DNA of 64,000 nt from Saccharomyces mikatae IFO 1815 (GCF_947241705.1 NC_079270.1:744001-808000); one strand, 5' to 3'; counted from the stretch's first letter, positions 1-10,816 are shown. Numbers and translations: made by a program. The notes: a model not told the origin generated them from the sequence alone.

Positions 1-1524
1 CCTGGTATTGGGAAAACAACTGCTGCTCATTTAGTTGCAGAAGAGCTTGGGTATGATATTCTTGAGCAAAACGCATCTGATGTTCGCTCTAAAACCTTAC
101 TTAATGCTGGTGTTAAGAACGCTCTGGATAATATGTCTGTCGTAGGTTATTTCAAGCACAACGAAGAAACACATAATATAAACGGGAAGCATTTTGTCAT
201 TATTATGGATGAAGTTGATGGTATGAGTGGGGGTGATAGAGGTGGGGTTGGTCAGTTAGCACAGTTTTGTCGTAAAACATCAACACCATTGATATTGATT
301 TGCAATGAGCGTAATTTACCGAAAATGAGACCCTTCGATAGAGTCTGTCTTGATATTCAATTTAGAAGACCTGATGCTAACAGTATCAAATCAAGATTAA
401 TGACAATCGCTATTAGAGAGAAGTTCAAACTTGACCCAAATGTTATTGACAGGCTGATTCAAACTACAAGAGGTGATATTCGCCAGGTCATCAATCTTCT
501 TTCAACGATATCTACGACTACTAAAACCATTAACCACGAAAATATCAACGAGATCTCAAAAGCATGGGAAAAGAATATTGCCCTAAAACCTTTTGACATC
601 GCTCATAAAATGTTTGATGGACAAATATACTCCGAAGTAGGTTCAAGAAACTTTACCCTAAACGATAAGATTGCCCTATATTTTGATGACTTTGATTTCA
701 CACCCTTAATGATCCAGGAAAACTACTTATCTACAAGGCCAAGCGTTTTGAAACCTGGCCAAACACATTTAGAAGCTGTTGCTGAGGCGGCTAACTGCAT
801 TTCATTGGGTGATATGGTCGAAAGGAAAATTCGTAGTAGCGAGCAGCTATGGAGTCTATTGCCATTGCATGCTGTCCTTTCAGCTGTTTATCCAGCGTCA
901 AAGGTTGCTGGTCATATGGCAGGAAGAATCAATTTCACCACTTGGCTTGGCCAAAATTCCAAATCTGGTAAATATTACAGGTTACTGCAAGAGGTACATT
1001 ATCATACAAGATTAGGAACATCTACTGACAAGATTGGATTAAGGCTGGATTATTTACCGACTTTTAAAAAGAGATTATTGGATCCATTTTTGAAGCAAGG
1101 TGCTGATGCGATCCCATCTGTGATTGAAGTAATGGATGATTACTATTTGACTAAAGAAGATTGGGATTCTATTATGGAGCTTTTTGTAGGTCCTGATATG
1201 ACAGTAGCGGCTATTAAAAAGATACCTGCTGCTGTTAAAAGCGGATTTACGCGAAAGTATAACAGTATGACACATCCAGTGGCAATTTACAGAACAGGTA
1301 CTACTATTGGTAGCAGTTCTATTAGTGCTAACGCTAGTACGCCTGATTTTGAAGATGTCGTTGACGCAGATGATAACCCAATCCCTGCAGATGACGATGA
1401 AGCACCAGACAGTAACATAGACTTGAAAAAGGATAAACTTATCAAACAAAAAGCTAAACCTACAAGAAAGAAGACCGCAGCCGGCAAATCGAGTAGCAGC
1501 AAAAAAAGAAAAACTAAAGAATAG
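1..1524 (+). CDS. RFC1: Replication factor C large subunit, 5'-truncated by window edge
   Basis: Open from base 1 in the frame that ends at 1524 (507 codons plus stop); the first methionine in the window (133) is internal, not the start. The frame opens inside a Walker A loop (PGIGKTT, codons 1-7) and has a Walker B DEVD near codons 70-73 and a sensor-1 region around LILICNERN, typical of the AAA+ clamp loader. The tail is Lys/Arg/Ser rich (KKRKTKE). Rfc1 is the large subunit of RFC, which loads PCNA at primer ends during replication and repair. The S. cerevisiae protein is 861 residues, so about 354 N-terminal residues, including the BRCT domain, lie to the left of the window. Identity is certain from the family motifs and the downstream gene order. 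Confidence 0.97.
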   Translation, partial: PGIGKTTAAHLVAEELGYDILEQNASDVRSKTLLNAGVKNALDNMSVVGYFKHNEETHNINGKHFVIIMDEVDGMSGGDRGGVGQLAQFCRKTSTPLILICNERNLPKMRPFDRVCLDIQFRRPDANSIKSRLMTIAIREKFKLDPNVIDRLIQTTRGDIRQVINLLSTISTTTKTINHENINEISKAWEKNIALKPFDIAHKMFDGQIYSEVGSRNFTLNDKIALYFDDFDFTPLMIQENYLSTRPSVLKPGQTHLEAVAEAANCISLGDMVERKIRSSEQLWSLLPLHAVLSAVYPASKVAGHMAGRINFTTWLGQNSKSGKYYRLLQEVHYHTRLGTSTDKIGLRLDYLPTFKKRLLDPFLKQGADAIPSVIEVMDDYYLTKEDWDSIMELFVGPDMTVAAIKKIPAAVKSGFTRKYNSMTHPVAIYRTGTTIGSSSISANASTPDFEDVVDADDNPIPADDDEAPDSNIDLKKDKLIKQKAKPTRKKTAAGKSSSSKKRKTKE

Positions 1525-1816
1525 TTTATTTTATATAATATAGTCATATTGACACCTTTTGGTCATTAACGTTATGAGCCTCTGTGTTATCAAATATGTT
1601 AAAAGTACATAGCAATAGTGACTCAATAGGCAACAATGTTGCCTTGGTGTATAGTTCGCAAAAGAATATACCCGTACATAAATACAATAAACATTACATT
1701 TTCAGCGCTAATATTTCGGTCGGAGATGCTAATCTATCATCATCTTTACCCCGTTAGAGAACCGTTAAGCTGTAATTATATTGTTGCAGTTAATATCACA
1801 ATCCTTTAGAAATTTT

Positions 1817-4609
1817 TCACAGACTCAGAAGTTTTTTATTGTCAAAGCGTCCATCAAAGGCATCTTTTAGCCAGTAATATAGTTTTTGGAATACAATTCT
1901 TTGAGCATTATGATATCTGATGGAATGATCCGAATCTGGAAAAATATGCATGTCATAATTGGTCAATCCCAATAAATTCAGTTGATCAACTAATCTAAAG
2001 GTATTTTGTACATGTACATTATCATCAGAAGTGCCGTGAATAATGAAGAGCCGCTTTAGGGATTCAAAAGATTTGAAATTCTTGATAGTGGACACATCGA
2101 AATAGCCTTCCTGATTCTCTGATGGTTGGTTCATATACCTTTCCGTGTAAATTGAATCATATAATGTCCAGTTTATTACCGGCGCAACAGCCATGGCGTA
2201 TTCAAACGTCTCTCCATTGTCCAATTCCACAGTTTTCAAACTGGTAAAACCGCCATACGACCAACCCCAAATGGCGACTTTACTTTCATCTATATGTGGA
2301 TTATTCCTTTGTATGAATTTTTTGGTAACTTCGATGATATCCCTAGGTTCCCAATATCCTAATCTTTTGCGGGCCCATGATCTAAAACTCCAACCTTTGC
2401 CCCCAGTTCCTCTGGGTTCTATTTGTAAAACAATTGCATCTAATCCTGATACAACGGCCTGTTCAAATGCAAGCGACGACTTCGTTGTAAATGTTTGGGA
2501 TCCTGGACCACCATAAACGTTAACTAGTATGGGATACTTTTTTTTAGGATTTATGTTTGCTGGTTTGATTTCAATGTAGTTTATTTCAATACCATCATTT
2601 AATACCATGGACTGGTAGCTTGTGGTAGGTATATCGTAGTTTTTTAATTTTTCCTTAAACTTTTCATCCCTTGTCAGTTGCAGAACGGAATCATTGTCAA
2701 TTTCGGCAATATTTAAAACTTCTGTGAGCGGACCAGCTACTTTCTTAGGTGTATCAGGCCCCAACTTCTTCGAAACAGCGTATCTCGCGCTAGAACTTAA
2801 CTCGAATTCATAGAAATCATTCTTTTCTGATGGTTTTTGTAAAACTTGAAGTGCGCTCGAAGTTGTGGGATCTGCGAGACTAGTACTATAAAGGTGTTGC
2901 GACATGACACCAATCTCATTAGCAGTAAAAAATACAGTATCTGTCTCATATTCGTAACCGAGTACTCCATTCCCAGTAATTTCCCAGTTTCCTTTTGTTA
3001 ACTGAATACCATCCTTAGTAAAGATGGTGGGATAATAAAAGAGATGATTGAATCCTTTATTGTCTGTATGAATATCGATGTATCCATAATCCATCCTTTT
3101 CGACTCCGGCTTTGGTGGAATACTTACAACATCCTTTGTCTTTTCAATCCATCCATTAAACAGATTTGAATCCGTAGTTCTTACGGTAAGTAGCTGATAA
3201 GATTGTACGTCATATACTTTGACGTTTAATATCTTGGAGTTTCTATCGGTGATCTCAAATCTAAATGCATCTGGACTAATCCATTTTCCATTATACAAAA
3301 TTGAATCCTCCTGACCACCTGTGTTGATTGAAGAAATTACGCCGTTCTGTAAGTCAACAAGAAATAGATCGAATTTCGGATTTTTGAATCCTGGTTTCGG
3401 GTATTTGATGATAGTTTTAGAGACATATGGGTTTCTCATGTCTGTGTAACTGTCTAATTGGATTTCATCAACATTGGTGTCATTAAATCTAGCAAACACA
3501 GCTTTTGAATCATCCGGTGCCCACCATATGGCCTGATCAGAGGAAAGAACCTCTTCTTCGTATATCCAATCTGGCTTGGCGTTTAATATATCCTTTGAGC
3601 CATCTTCAGTTATCTGCCTGGCAACTGTGGCACCTACTTGTTGTAGATACAGATTGTTCTCGTATACGAAATAAATATAATTGTAGGCAGGTGAGAAATG
3701 AGCATAGGATAGTTTCCACAGCCCAAGTTCATGGTTATCAGCCGACCTTTCAGGGGGGGATATTGGCTGAATGAACCCACTATTTAAATCTTTGATCCAA
3801 TAATAACCTTTGGAGGAATGTCTAAAGTCGGGTTCTAAGTCTGTTCCGAATATAATCTTATCCAATGAATAGCTGATTTGGACGCTACTGACCGTATATT
3901 CTACTCCTTCGAATTCAAACCTATTCCTACCAAGATTGATTTCAAATGATTTATCAAATAATTGTTTCGCAACAAAATGTGTCTGTCCATCAATTTCTTT
4001 TGTGGTGAAGAAGAGCCCAGGATCTAAGTCATGACTTAATAATCTATGTGGTGGATCGATAAAGTGAAAAGTATCCTCAGGAATGGCAAAATCTCCATTC
4101 AGAACGTTTTCGATAGAGAAAGTTCTTTTACCTATTCTAGAATCTGCCGGAGATATTTTCGTGGGCGTGGTTTTAGTAGGAAGAAATTTCGTTGGTATTA
4201 GTATAACAATTAAAAATAAAACTAATAGTGCTATCAAAGTAAAGACTAAAGTAAAAGATCTCTTCTCTAGCAGAGACCACTCCCCCCAACGACGATTGAA
4301 CGTATTCACACTAAAAAACGAATGTACGGAACGCTGATTTTCAATATCATTAAACTCGAAACTCTCTCGTCTGGGATGCATTGAGGAGCGATCTTGAATA
4401 AAGGGGGTTTGACCATCGGTAACATCTATTGTAGCGTCTGTCGCTCTATTCCCGTCAAATGTATTTGTACTCTCATCAACTTGAGAATCCGTATTAGACG
4501 AAATATTACCATCAGGGAAGAATGGTCTATCCATGGAAGAGTTTGAACTTTTCCTATGCGGGAATAAATGACTATTCTTCCTTTTATGAGAATGAGTGGA
4601 AGAAGACAT
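1817..4609 (-). CDS. STE13: Dipeptidyl aminopeptidase A, alpha-factor maturation
   Basis: A 930-residue type II membrane serine protease of the DPP IV family, which trims X-Ala dipeptides from the alpha-factor precursor in the late Golgi. The frame is open for 59 more codons upstream (to 4786), but I start at the ATG at 4609 because this gives MSSSTHSHKRK, matching the S. cerevisiae start and its 931-residue length. A cytosolic tail of about 118 residues with FxF-type Golgi retention sequence (FEFND) is followed by one transmembrane helix at about 119-139, then the lumenal beta-propeller and hydrolase domain. The catalytic triad is visible: Ser784 in GWSYGG, Asp862 in SDDNVH and His895 in DSDHS. 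It is convergent with RFC1 and divergent from RCN2. Confidence 0.96.
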   Translation of the reverse strand: MSSSTHSHKRKNSHLFPHRKSSNSSMDRPFFPDGNISSNTDSQVDESTNTFDGNRATDATIDVTDGQTPFIQDRSSMHPRRESFEFNDIENQRSVHSFFSVNTFNRRWGEWSLLEKRSFTLVFTLIALLVLFLIVILIPTKFLPTKTTPTKISPADSRIGKRTFSIENVLNGDFAIPEDTFHFIDPPHRLLSHDLDPGLFFTTKEIDGQTHFVAKQLFDKSFEINLGRNRFEFEGVEYTVSSVQISYSLDKIIFGTDLEPDFRHSSKGYYWIKDLNSGFIQPISPPERSADNHELGLWKLSYAHFSPAYNYIYFVYENNLYLQQVGATVARQITEDGSKDILNAKPDWIYEEEVLSSDQAIWWAPDDSKAVFARFNDTNVDEIQLDSYTDMRNPYVSKTIIKYPKPGFKNPKFDLFLVDLQNGVISSINTGGQEDSILYNGKWISPDAFRFEITDRNSKILNVKVYDVQSYQLLTVRTTDSNLFNGWIEKTKDVVSIPPKPESKRMDYGYIDIHTDNKGFNHLFYYPTIFTKDGIQLTKGNWEITGNGVLGYEYETDTVFFTANEIGVMSQHLYSTSLADPTTSSALQVLQKPSEKNDFYEFELSSSARYAVSKKLGPDTPKKVAGPLTEVLNIAEIDNDSVLQLTRDEKFKEKLKNYDIPTTSYQSMVLNDGIEINYIEIKPANINPKKKYPILVNVYGGPGSQTFTTKSSLAFEQAVVSGLDAIVLQIEPRGTGGKGWSFRSWARKRLGYWEPRDIIEVTKKFIQRNNPHIDESKVAIWGWSYGGFTSLKTVELDNGETFEYAMAVAPVINWTLYDSIYTERYMNQPSENQEGYFDVSTIKNFKSFESLKRLFIIHGTSDDNVHVQNTFRLVDQLNLLGLTNYDMHIFPDSDHSIRYHNAQRIVFQKLYYWLKDAFDGRFDNKKLLSL

Positions 4610-4936
4610 TAATGGCTTACTATATTTAACACAAACAATAACCTGATTACTATTACTAAAGACATGAGGATAGAACAAAATACCTAGGAACAGAATAGAA
4701 ATGCCGCGTTCTGCCACAACGTTGTTGAAAGACTCTATAGTAATCGCAGAATCACTTTTTGAGCTGCTTGTAATACTATGAAACAAAATTCACATCGGCC
4801 GGGTGGCTATGCCTAGAGCCGCGCCTTGAAAGAATAAGGAGAGAGGCTTATATCATACATCTTGATGCTGCAAAGGTATATATTAGTGGCAACTATAAGT
4901 CAACAAACGCACCTTATCGTTAGAACGTTAAAAACC
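4610..4936. promoter_or_regulatory. Divergent STE13/RCN2 promoter region
   Basis: About 330 bp separate the two divergent starts. The stretch next to STE13 is in-frame open as an N-terminal extension, and a short GC-rich patch lies at about 4795-4828 (CGGCCGGGTGG then GAGCCGCGCC). I cannot assign a factor to it with confidence. Confidence 0.5.
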
Positions 4937-5728
4937 ATGGCAAATCAAAAGCAGATGAGAACTCAAATATTAATCACAGACATTTCTAGTGGCAAGTTTG
5001 CCAGCAAATGGCCTACACAATTGGAAAAAACTTTATTCAAGGAGCAATTTCCTAATTTACAAAAACACTTGCAGTACTTCACGCCTTTGCCATTTTTAAA
5101 TAGAATCATTATTATATTTGATAATGAAGATGATACACTACAAGTGTTCAAATTTTTGCAGGAACTGTTGGCCAAAGAGAATGGCGGCTCGATGAAGTTA
5201 TTTGTAACAGAGTCCCTTCTAAACAATCAACATCCCCGGTCTCGTTCCACAGATGATGCTGTCTCATTGCAAGGTGACAGCTTGCCATCTTTGGAGGGAC
5301 ATCGCAGCAAGCCTCTCTTATCTATTAATACAGACCCAGGAGTTACTGGAATAGACAGTACATCTCTCAGTAAGGGAGGATTCTCATTATCCCCTGATAA
5401 ATCATCTCTAGAGTCACCCACATTTCTAAAGCTTTCCACGGATTCAAAGCCATTTAGTTATCAAGAACCGCTGCCCAAGCTTTCTAGATCATCTTCTTCA
5501 ACGTCAAATCTCTCATTAAAGGGGAGTTCGCAGACATCTTTGCCCTCGCAACTACTAGAAAACAAGGATAAATCAACATCAGACACTAAATGTCTTTTTG
5601 TTTCTAAGCCATTAGGATTGAGCATTGACACATCTGCTAGAAGTAGCGCTGCATCGCATACTAAAAATGATGCAGTGTCTAACGCCCCGAAAAGTCCAAG
5701 CATAACGGTTAACGAGTTCTTCCATTAG
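4937..5728 (+). CDS. RCN2: Calcineurin regulator of the calcipressin/RCAN family
   Basis: Encodes 263 residues. An upstream in-frame ATG at 4862 exists, but the ATG at 4937 has the strong context ACCATGG and gives the N-terminus expected for the family (MANQKQMRTQILITDISS). The N-terminal half resembles the calcipressin RNA-recognition-like fold (FNRIIIIFDNEDD). The rest is Ser-rich with proline-directed sites such as LSPDKSS and ESPT. The C-terminus PSITVNEFFH contains a PxIxIT-like calcineurin docking motif (PSITVN). Rcn2 binds calcineurin and modulates calcium signalling. Family assignment is by recognition; the docking motif is inference from sequence. Confidence 0.93.
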   Translation: MANQKQMRTQILITDISSGKFASKWPTQLEKTLFKEQFPNLQKHLQYFTPLPFLNRIIIIFDNEDDTLQVFKFLQELLAKENGGSMKLFVTESLLNNQHPRSRSTDDAVSLQGDSLPSLEGHRSKPLLSINTDPGVTGIDSTSLSKGGFSLSPDKSSLESPTFLKLSTDSKPFSYQEPLPKLSRSSSSTSNLSLKGSSQTSLPSQLLENKDKSTSDTKCLFVSKPLGLSIDTSARSSAASHTKNDAVSNAPKSPSITVNEFFH

Positions 5729-6043
5729 AGTACTGCACATATTATAAATCAGACAAAGCAGAAGGAAAGGATTGATGATATGATAATATGAGAGAATATG
5801 TATGTTCATGTATATGCGTGTTTTATTTTGTATGAAATGCCGGTATGTATGCTTGCATTTAAGATATGTCTATGGATTTACGAATGAGCAACATAAAAGG
5901 ATTGTATGTATGTGTAAATGTGTATATACATAAAATAAGTCTGCTATTGTCTTGCATATTGGCCGCCATTTTCTTCTTTTTTAACGACAGCGTAGAAACT
6001 CATTTTAGAAGCGGTGAAGAGAGTATTGCATTTGTTCCCTTCA
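5729..6043. other. Convergent RCN2/MCT1 3' region
   Basis: AT-rich with repeated TATGTA words. It holds a palindromic TGTATATACA at 5921-5930; read on the minus strand this is TGTATATA, a Puf3-type UGUANAUA element about 114 nt beyond the MCT1 stop. No ORF here looks real. Confidence 0.4.
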
Positions 6044-7126
6044 TTATCCTTCATGTTCTCCTACTGTTTTGTGATATCCATCTATGGTGGCCAAAGAGGT
6101 GTATTCTATAGTGTCCACCTGGGGGCAATTTCTCCTAATAAGATTGTAGATCACGTTACCTGGACCGAAGCAAATGCTCTTGTCAATCTCTACTGGTGTT
6201 CCAGAATTGATGGTATCGTAGCACATAGTGAATTGCACAGTTCTGCTTGAACACTTAACGAATCTATCTAACGCATGGTGGATGTAATAAGAGATGTTAC
6301 CATCCAGATTAGCTATTATTGGATGATTTAACTCCATTAATGTGTGAGTTCCATTTTTTTTTAGTATATCCCATATGTAGTCATAGAGCGGTTCTTGAAC
6401 GGGTCTCAATACAGTGCTATTATGAAAAGGAATATTATAAGGGTTAGTCAATTCTGTGATTCGTAAGCGCGGGAACCTTAGGTTCAATTCCGTTCTCAAA
6501 GACTCCAAATCATCAACTAGTCCAGTAACCACACATTGCTTTACTGAATTGGCATTTGCAACAGATATAGTATTCTGTGAAGATGATAGCAAATTAGGGG
6601 AATTCAAAAGCTTTTGTACCTCTTGAGGTAAATCGGTGGCCCTTGGTGAAGATAGTGCCCACATCTCAAACTTGTTAGATCTGTTGATATTGTGCGCTAC
6701 TAAGTATTTTTCAGTGGATGTTACCATCAATTCGTTTCTGAAATTAGCAATATCGAAAAGGTCTTTTAACGAGAACAGCGAATTGACACTTAGACAAGTT
6801 AGTTCGCCTAGCGAGTGGCCCAAAAGGTAGCACTGTTCATTCTCCTTCTTACTAGACACATCAATCTTGGACGTATTTTTTAGTGCGTGATCTTGAGAAT
6901 CCGAAGGATATGAGAGTATCTGATACAATTGATAAAAAAGGTTGGAACAAACAGCTATGCTTCCGGGGCTGGAAGGGTTTTGAAAAATGTACTGCAATAG
7001 ATCATTTGAGTTCTTGCCGTTCTGACTGAATATTGTTTGAAATTCTTGTGATTTGTTTCTTATTATCGCTTTTAAGATCGAAATGGAAATGGAGGTCCCT
7101 TGACCCGGGAAGGTTAATAACTTCAT
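6044..7126 (-). CDS. MCT1: Malonyl-CoA:ACP transferase of mitochondrial fatty-acid synthesis
   Basis: Encodes 360 residues from the ATG at 7126; an ATG two codons upstream (7132) is possible, but the S. cerevisiae protein starts MKLLTFPGQG. The FabD-type signature is clear: PGQG near the N-terminus and GHSLGE with the nucleophile Ser105, then a PFHNS motif containing the catalytic histidine in the second half. It moves malonyl units onto mitochondrial acyl carrier protein in type II fatty-acid synthesis, the pathway that makes octanoyl-ACP for lipoic acid and supports respiration. It is divergent from ODC2, another mitochondrial gene. Confidence 0.95.
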   Translation of the reverse strand: MKLLTFPGQGTSISISILKAIIRNKSQEFQTIFSQNGKNSNDLLQYIFQNPSSPGSIAVCSNLFYQLYQILSYPSDSQDHALKNTSKIDVSSKKENEQCYLLGHSLGELTCLSVNSLFSLKDLFDIANFRNELMVTSTEKYLVAHNINRSNKFEMWALSSPRATDLPQEVQKLLNSPNLLSSSQNTISVANANSVKQCVVTGLVDDLESLRTELNLRFPRLRITELTNPYNIPFHNSTVLRPVQEPLYDYIWDILKKNGTHTLMELNHPIIANLDGNISYYIHHALDRFVKCSSRTVQFTMCYDTINSGTPVEIDKSICFGPGNVIYNLIRRNCPQVDTIEYTSLATIDGYHKTVGEHEG

Positions 7127-7897
7127 ATACACTTTTATATGTGTGTATCACGATTGAAAAAAGTGTGAAATGTCTCTATACTGTCCTCAATTCACGTTAC
7201 AGGACTGTTCAAATATTTAACATTTACCTGCAAGCTTTGTTTTGTCCTTGACTTTAATGCACAGTTTACTTTTATTCATCGGAGGTTGAAATGCGCCTTG
7301 TCATACGGCCAAAAGATGCCTTGTAAGAAGTTGACACTTTTTGAATTGGAAGTGTATTTAAAGGCCTGTAGTTTTTCCCAACCTACCAGAGATAAGAGTA
7401 TATTTACCTTTTGGCACAGCAAGTGTTTTTACTTTATTGATACAAACGGTTCTAATGAGTGTTTACCAATTTTGGAAGGTCGGCAAGCATCAGGTGTAGG
7501 AACAACGAGACGTAATTGAGCGATTGCTTTTGCCTGAACAAGAATAATGGTTCATCCCATTAGTTACTTATTTTCTTCCAGCACTGATATTAAAATCCTT
7601 ATGCATTAGAAAAATAAGGATTGGTACCATCAATGATATTAATCAACGCCCAGCAAATTCCTCTGGAACTTTTTTTTTCAGTTTTTCGTCGTGACTTTTT
7701 TTTTGCCTGTCTATCTGGAAAAGATCTTCTTGTTGTTGATGACTCAATGCAGTAGCGGTTGCTTTTACTTGAAGTTGAATTCGCAAAGGATTCTCTAAAA
7801 AAATTTTCTCTCAATTTTTAGTTCATTTCTCTTCCACACTTTCTTGCTGAATTAAATTCAGCATAGTCGAGTAACTCCAAGCAGCATTAACATAAGT
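7127..7897. promoter_or_regulatory. Divergent MCT1/ODC2 intergenic region
   Basis: A 771-bp region that drives two mitochondrial genes in opposite directions. The ODC2-proximal half has T-tracts and a Gcn4 site (listed separately). ORFs within it are short and have no family look. Confidence 0.5.
7740..7746 (+). promoter_or_regulatory. Gcn4 binding site upstream of ODC2
   Basis: TGACTCA, within ATGACTCAAT, is a perfect Gcn4/AP-1 element, about 150 bp upstream of the ODC2 ATG. Gcn4 activates amino-acid biosynthesis genes, and Odc2 exports the 2-oxoadipate/2-oxoglutarate used for lysine and glutamate synthesis, so the placement makes sense. Function is inferred. Confidence 0.65.
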
Positions 7898-8821
7898 ATG
7901 TCATCAGATCCAAACGCTAAGCCATTACCATTTATATATCAATTCATATCGGGTGCCGTTGCTGGCATATCCGAGTTAACTGTCATGTATCCTCTTGATG
8001 TCGTTAAGACAAGATTTCAACTGGAGGTGACTACGCCTGCTGCTGCCGCGGTAGGCAAGCAAGCAGAAAGATACAATGGTGTCATTGACTGTTTGAAAAA
8101 AATTGTGAAGAAGGAGGGATTCAGTAGACTTTACAGAGGAATCAGTTCTCCTATGTTGATGGAAGCACCAAAGAGAGCCACAAAATTTGCGTGTAATGAT
8201 CAATATCAAAAAATCTTCAAAAGCCTGTTCAACACCAATGAAACTACACAGAAGATTTCCATCGCGGCTGGTGCATCTGCCGGTATGACAGAAGCCGCAG
8301 TCATTGTCCCATTTGAGTTAATTAAAATCAGAATGCAAGACGTTAAGTCCAGCTACCTTGGACCAATGGACTGTTTGAAAAAAACTATTAAAAACGAGGG
8401 TATTTTTGGATTATACAAAGGTATCGAATCCACTATGTGGAGAAACGCTCTTTGGAATGGTGGTTATTTTGGTGTTATCTTCCAAGTGAGAAATTCGATG
8501 CCTGTAGCAAAAACAAAGGGACAAAAGACCAGAAATGATCTTATTGCCGGGGCCATCGGTGGTACTGTCGGTACCATGCTTAACACTCCGTTTGACGTGG
8601 TAAAATCAAGAATTCAGAGTGTGGATGCAGTCAGCAATTCTGTGAAGAAATACAACTGGAGTCTACCTTCGTTATTGATTATATATCGAGAAGAAGGGTT
8701 CAGAGCACTGTACAAAGGGTTTGTACCCAAAGTATGTAGGCTGGCACCTGGTGGTTCATTGATGTTGGTGGTCTTCACCGGTATGATGAACTTTTTCAGA
8801 GATCTTAAGTACGGACACTGA
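7898..8821 (+). CDS. ODC2: Mitochondrial 2-oxodicarboxylate carrier
   Basis: Encodes 307 residues, the same length as in S. cerevisiae. It is a mitochondrial carrier family protein with three tandem repeats, each with the PxD/ExxK/R signature: YPLDVVKTR (about 31-39), VPFELIKIR (about 136-144) and TPFDVVKSR (about 230-238). The matching glycine-rich half-motifs (YRGI, YKGI, YKGF) close each repeat. It exchanges 2-oxoadipate and 2-oxoglutarate across the inner membrane and so links mitochondria to lysine and glutamate metabolism. A Gcn4 site lies upstream, and a UGUACAUA element (8829-8836) follows the stop codon. Confidence 0.97.
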   Translation: MSSDPNAKPLPFIYQFISGAVAGISELTVMYPLDVVKTRFQLEVTTPAAAAVGKQAERYNGVIDCLKKIVKKEGFSRLYRGISSPMLMEAPKRATKFACNDQYQKIFKSLFNTNETTQKISIAAGASAGMTEAAVIVPFELIKIRMQDVKSSYLGPMDCLKKTIKNEGIFGLYKGIESTMWRNALWNGGYFGVIFQVRNSMPVAKTKGQKTRNDLIAGAIGGTVGTMLNTPFDVVKSRIQSVDAVSNSVKKYNWSLPSLLIIYREEGFRALYKGFVPKVCRLAPGGSLMLVVFTGMMNFFRDLKYGH

Positions 8822-9331
8822 TATTTACTGTACATAGAAATCCCTTTTTTTTACATTATCTTTACAATAAGAATAGCATGTTTGTCCTACCAGCCCTTGC
8901 ATAGACGTTTTAAATGTTAAGAAAAGCTTACGCTCCGCTCAACCTTCTACACAAAAGGGCGTTAAGATGAACAAAATATTGATCTCTCCGATGGACTTGA
9001 CGCTTATACCAAAAAAGACTTGATATAAACAACACGGTTTTATAGTCCTGGATTATTAATCCGCACGATTAATTTTGTATAGTTTTTTTTTAAACTAAAT
9101 AGAACCTTAATAAATAAACAATGAGAAAAGGTTCAGGTCGATATTATTCATCAAAATTTCTTTATCTCTTTTTATACCTGCGCTAAAAAAGAAATGAAAA
9201 TTTTAGGGATCACCCGGAGCAGTACATAAAAAATGTCATATTAGGGTCCCTTGGATTATTACAAGAAGACGCCTGTGATGTATATTAATCAAGATAGAGA
9301 AGGGTAAAGGCAGTATACACTGGTAAATAGA
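8822..9331. other. ODC2-DSC3 intergenic region
   Basis: A 510-bp tandem intergenic region, AT-rich. It carries a Reb1-type YYACCCG match (TCACCCG, 9210-9216), 115 bp upstream of the DSC3 ATG. No other structure is evident. Confidence 0.4.
8829..8836 (+). promoter_or_regulatory. Puf3-type element in ODC2 3' UTR
   Basis: TGTACATA fits UGUANAUA and sits 8 nt after the ODC2 stop. Puf3 binds this element in many mRNAs for mitochondrial proteins. The preferred C two bases upstream is absent, so this is a moderate match. Confidence 0.4.
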
Positions 9332-10210
9332 ATGTCATCAGAACCATTGCTACCCACACATAACGGATTGCAGGCAGGAGAAGCGGGACCTGCGAACCAG
9401 AAGTTCATTGTAATACGGTTTTCCGACGTATCAGTAAGGGATCTTCAGTTGAACATATCGAATGTACCGTATTCGGATATAAACACTCATTGGCTACGTC
9501 GAATGTGCAGAGAATTGCGACCTCAACAGACACAAAAGAGAAGGCTGAAGTTTATAAGGAACGGTGGCATCCTGAATACGCATTTCAAGCTTGCTGAGGA
9601 GCTGACGCATTATTTCAGTAATACTGGCAGCAACCCCAACGTCGATACGCGCGATAGTGTGGAGCCAGAGCAGAATAAGTACTATATTCATTGTATAATT
9701 GGTACAGAAGAGCTCACACAAGCAGAGTTAGCCAACGAAGACATGAAGGATGATATAACCCCGTCCAACGACTCGATGACTACGCAGGCCATTGGGTTTG
9801 ATAGACTACGATCTGTGGGGTTTACTGAACAAGAAATTGAGCTGCTGAGACAGCAGTTCCGGGCGACTTATGGTGATTTAGAGGAGGAAGAAAGGGTCGC
9901 TCAGAATGGTAGCAGAGACGATGAAGGCAACGATATTAGACAATTAGAAGAACAGTGGATGGAAAGTGGAAACGGTACCGCGCAGGGGAATGGTGATGGA
10001 AGCGGAACAGAAGACAGGTTCAATTCTGTGCCGATCGCTAACATTAAGCACAATAAAGACCTCCTTTTAGGCATATGTGTTGGATTTTTCTTCGGTATCT
10101 TTGGGATATTATTAATAAAGTTTGATGGGTTGTTTAACAGACGACAAAAAATGGCAATTTTTGCCGGGGTGATTGTTAATGTTATGTTTTGTCTTGTGAG
10201 AGGCTTTTAG
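9332..10210 (+). CDS. DSC3: Dsc E3 ubiquitin ligase complex subunit 3
   Basis: Encodes 292 residues, as in S. cerevisiae. The N-terminal third (IVIRFSDVSVRDLQLNI) resembles a ubiquitin-like fold. A UBA-like segment follows (GFDRLRSVGFTEQEIELLRQQF), then an acidic linker. Two C-terminal hydrophobic helices sit at about 244-262 (LLLGICVGFFFGIFGILLI) and 273-290. It is a membrane subunit of the Golgi/endosomal Dsc (Tul1) ubiquitin ligase, which sends misplaced membrane proteins for degradation. Confidence 0.93.
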   Translation: MSSEPLLPTHNGLQAGEAGPANQKFIVIRFSDVSVRDLQLNISNVPYSDINTHWLRRMCRELRPQQTQKRRLKFIRNGGILNTHFKLAEELTHYFSNTGSNPNVDTRDSVEPEQNKYYIHCIIGTEELTQAELANEDMKDDITPSNDSMTTQAIGFDRLRSVGFTEQEIELLRQQFRATYGDLEEEERVAQNGSRDDEGNDIRQLEEQWMESGNGTAQGNGDGSGTEDRFNSVPIANIKHNKDLLLGICVGFFFGIFGILLIKFDGLFNRRQKMAIFAGVIVNVMFCLVRGF

Positions 10211-10375
10211 TGGTGGGCGGTATGATCTCAGTGTCATGTACAGCAGTGGGTGATATGATTGTTTTTTGAGATTTTTTAGTATTTTACATGGCGTTCTTAT
10301 ACTTTTATAAAGTTTTATTTATATTACTAGTATCAGTAAGTGATCGCTTCTTCTTCTTTTTTTAGGTCAATGCTG

Positions 10376-10816
10376 CTAACGACGAATCAAAAGATAAGCA
10401 TTCTCTTGTTTCAAGTTATTCAAATTTCTATAATTACCTTCCAATCTCATTAAAAGGCCGCCAAACGAGTAGTAAACGGCAATCAGGTCTTTACTCACTT
10501 CCTCAAATTTGTAAGCGGTCCCATACATGACGTAATCATAATCATCGGCAAGGGATCTGTCTCCAGCCTGGGGAGGCCTCCAACTTCTTGTCGCGGAAGT
10601 ATCGTTGGCCGGAGTGTCTTCAAGATTTAACGAGGATGCAATGGTGACGGTCAATGAATCTTGTGCGGCGACGGGAAACAATTCAACGTTTATATCCAAG
10701 GTTAGTTTGCATTGGTCCTGAGTGGTTGATGCGGCTTCGATACGACAGACTTTGTTATAACGACCAGGGTCAACTTCCGAGACCTGGAATATATCGTCAA
10801 ATAGAGTGTTGGACAT
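10376..10816 (-). CDS. RPB8: RNA polymerase subunit ABC14.5, shared by Pol I, II and III
   Basis: Encodes 146 residues, the conserved length of eukaryotic Rpb8. The N-terminus ([23 protein letters not shown]) and C-terminus ([24 protein letters not shown] in pieces) are diagnostic of this OB-fold subunit, which is common to all three nuclear RNA polymerases. It lies between DSC3 (3' end 165 bp away) and ISU2. Confidence 0.97.
   Translation of the reverse strand: MSNTLFDDIFQVSEVDPGRYNKVCRIEAASTTQDQCKLTLDINVELFPVAAQDSLTVTIASSLNLEDTPANDTSATRSWRPPQAGDRSLADDYDYVMYGTAYKFEEVSKDLIAVYYSFGGLLMRLEGNYRNLNNLKQENAYLLIRR

Noticed and set aside
1619-1625. Second perfect TGACTCA (Gcn4) site
   Set aside because: It lies between the convergent 3' ends of RFC1 and STE13, where no promoter is expected.
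4610-4786. 59-codon in-frame N-terminal extension of STE13
   Set aside because: The downstream start matches the S. cerevisiae start and length. The extension would put a second hydrophobic segment before the Golgi tail, which is against the type II topology.
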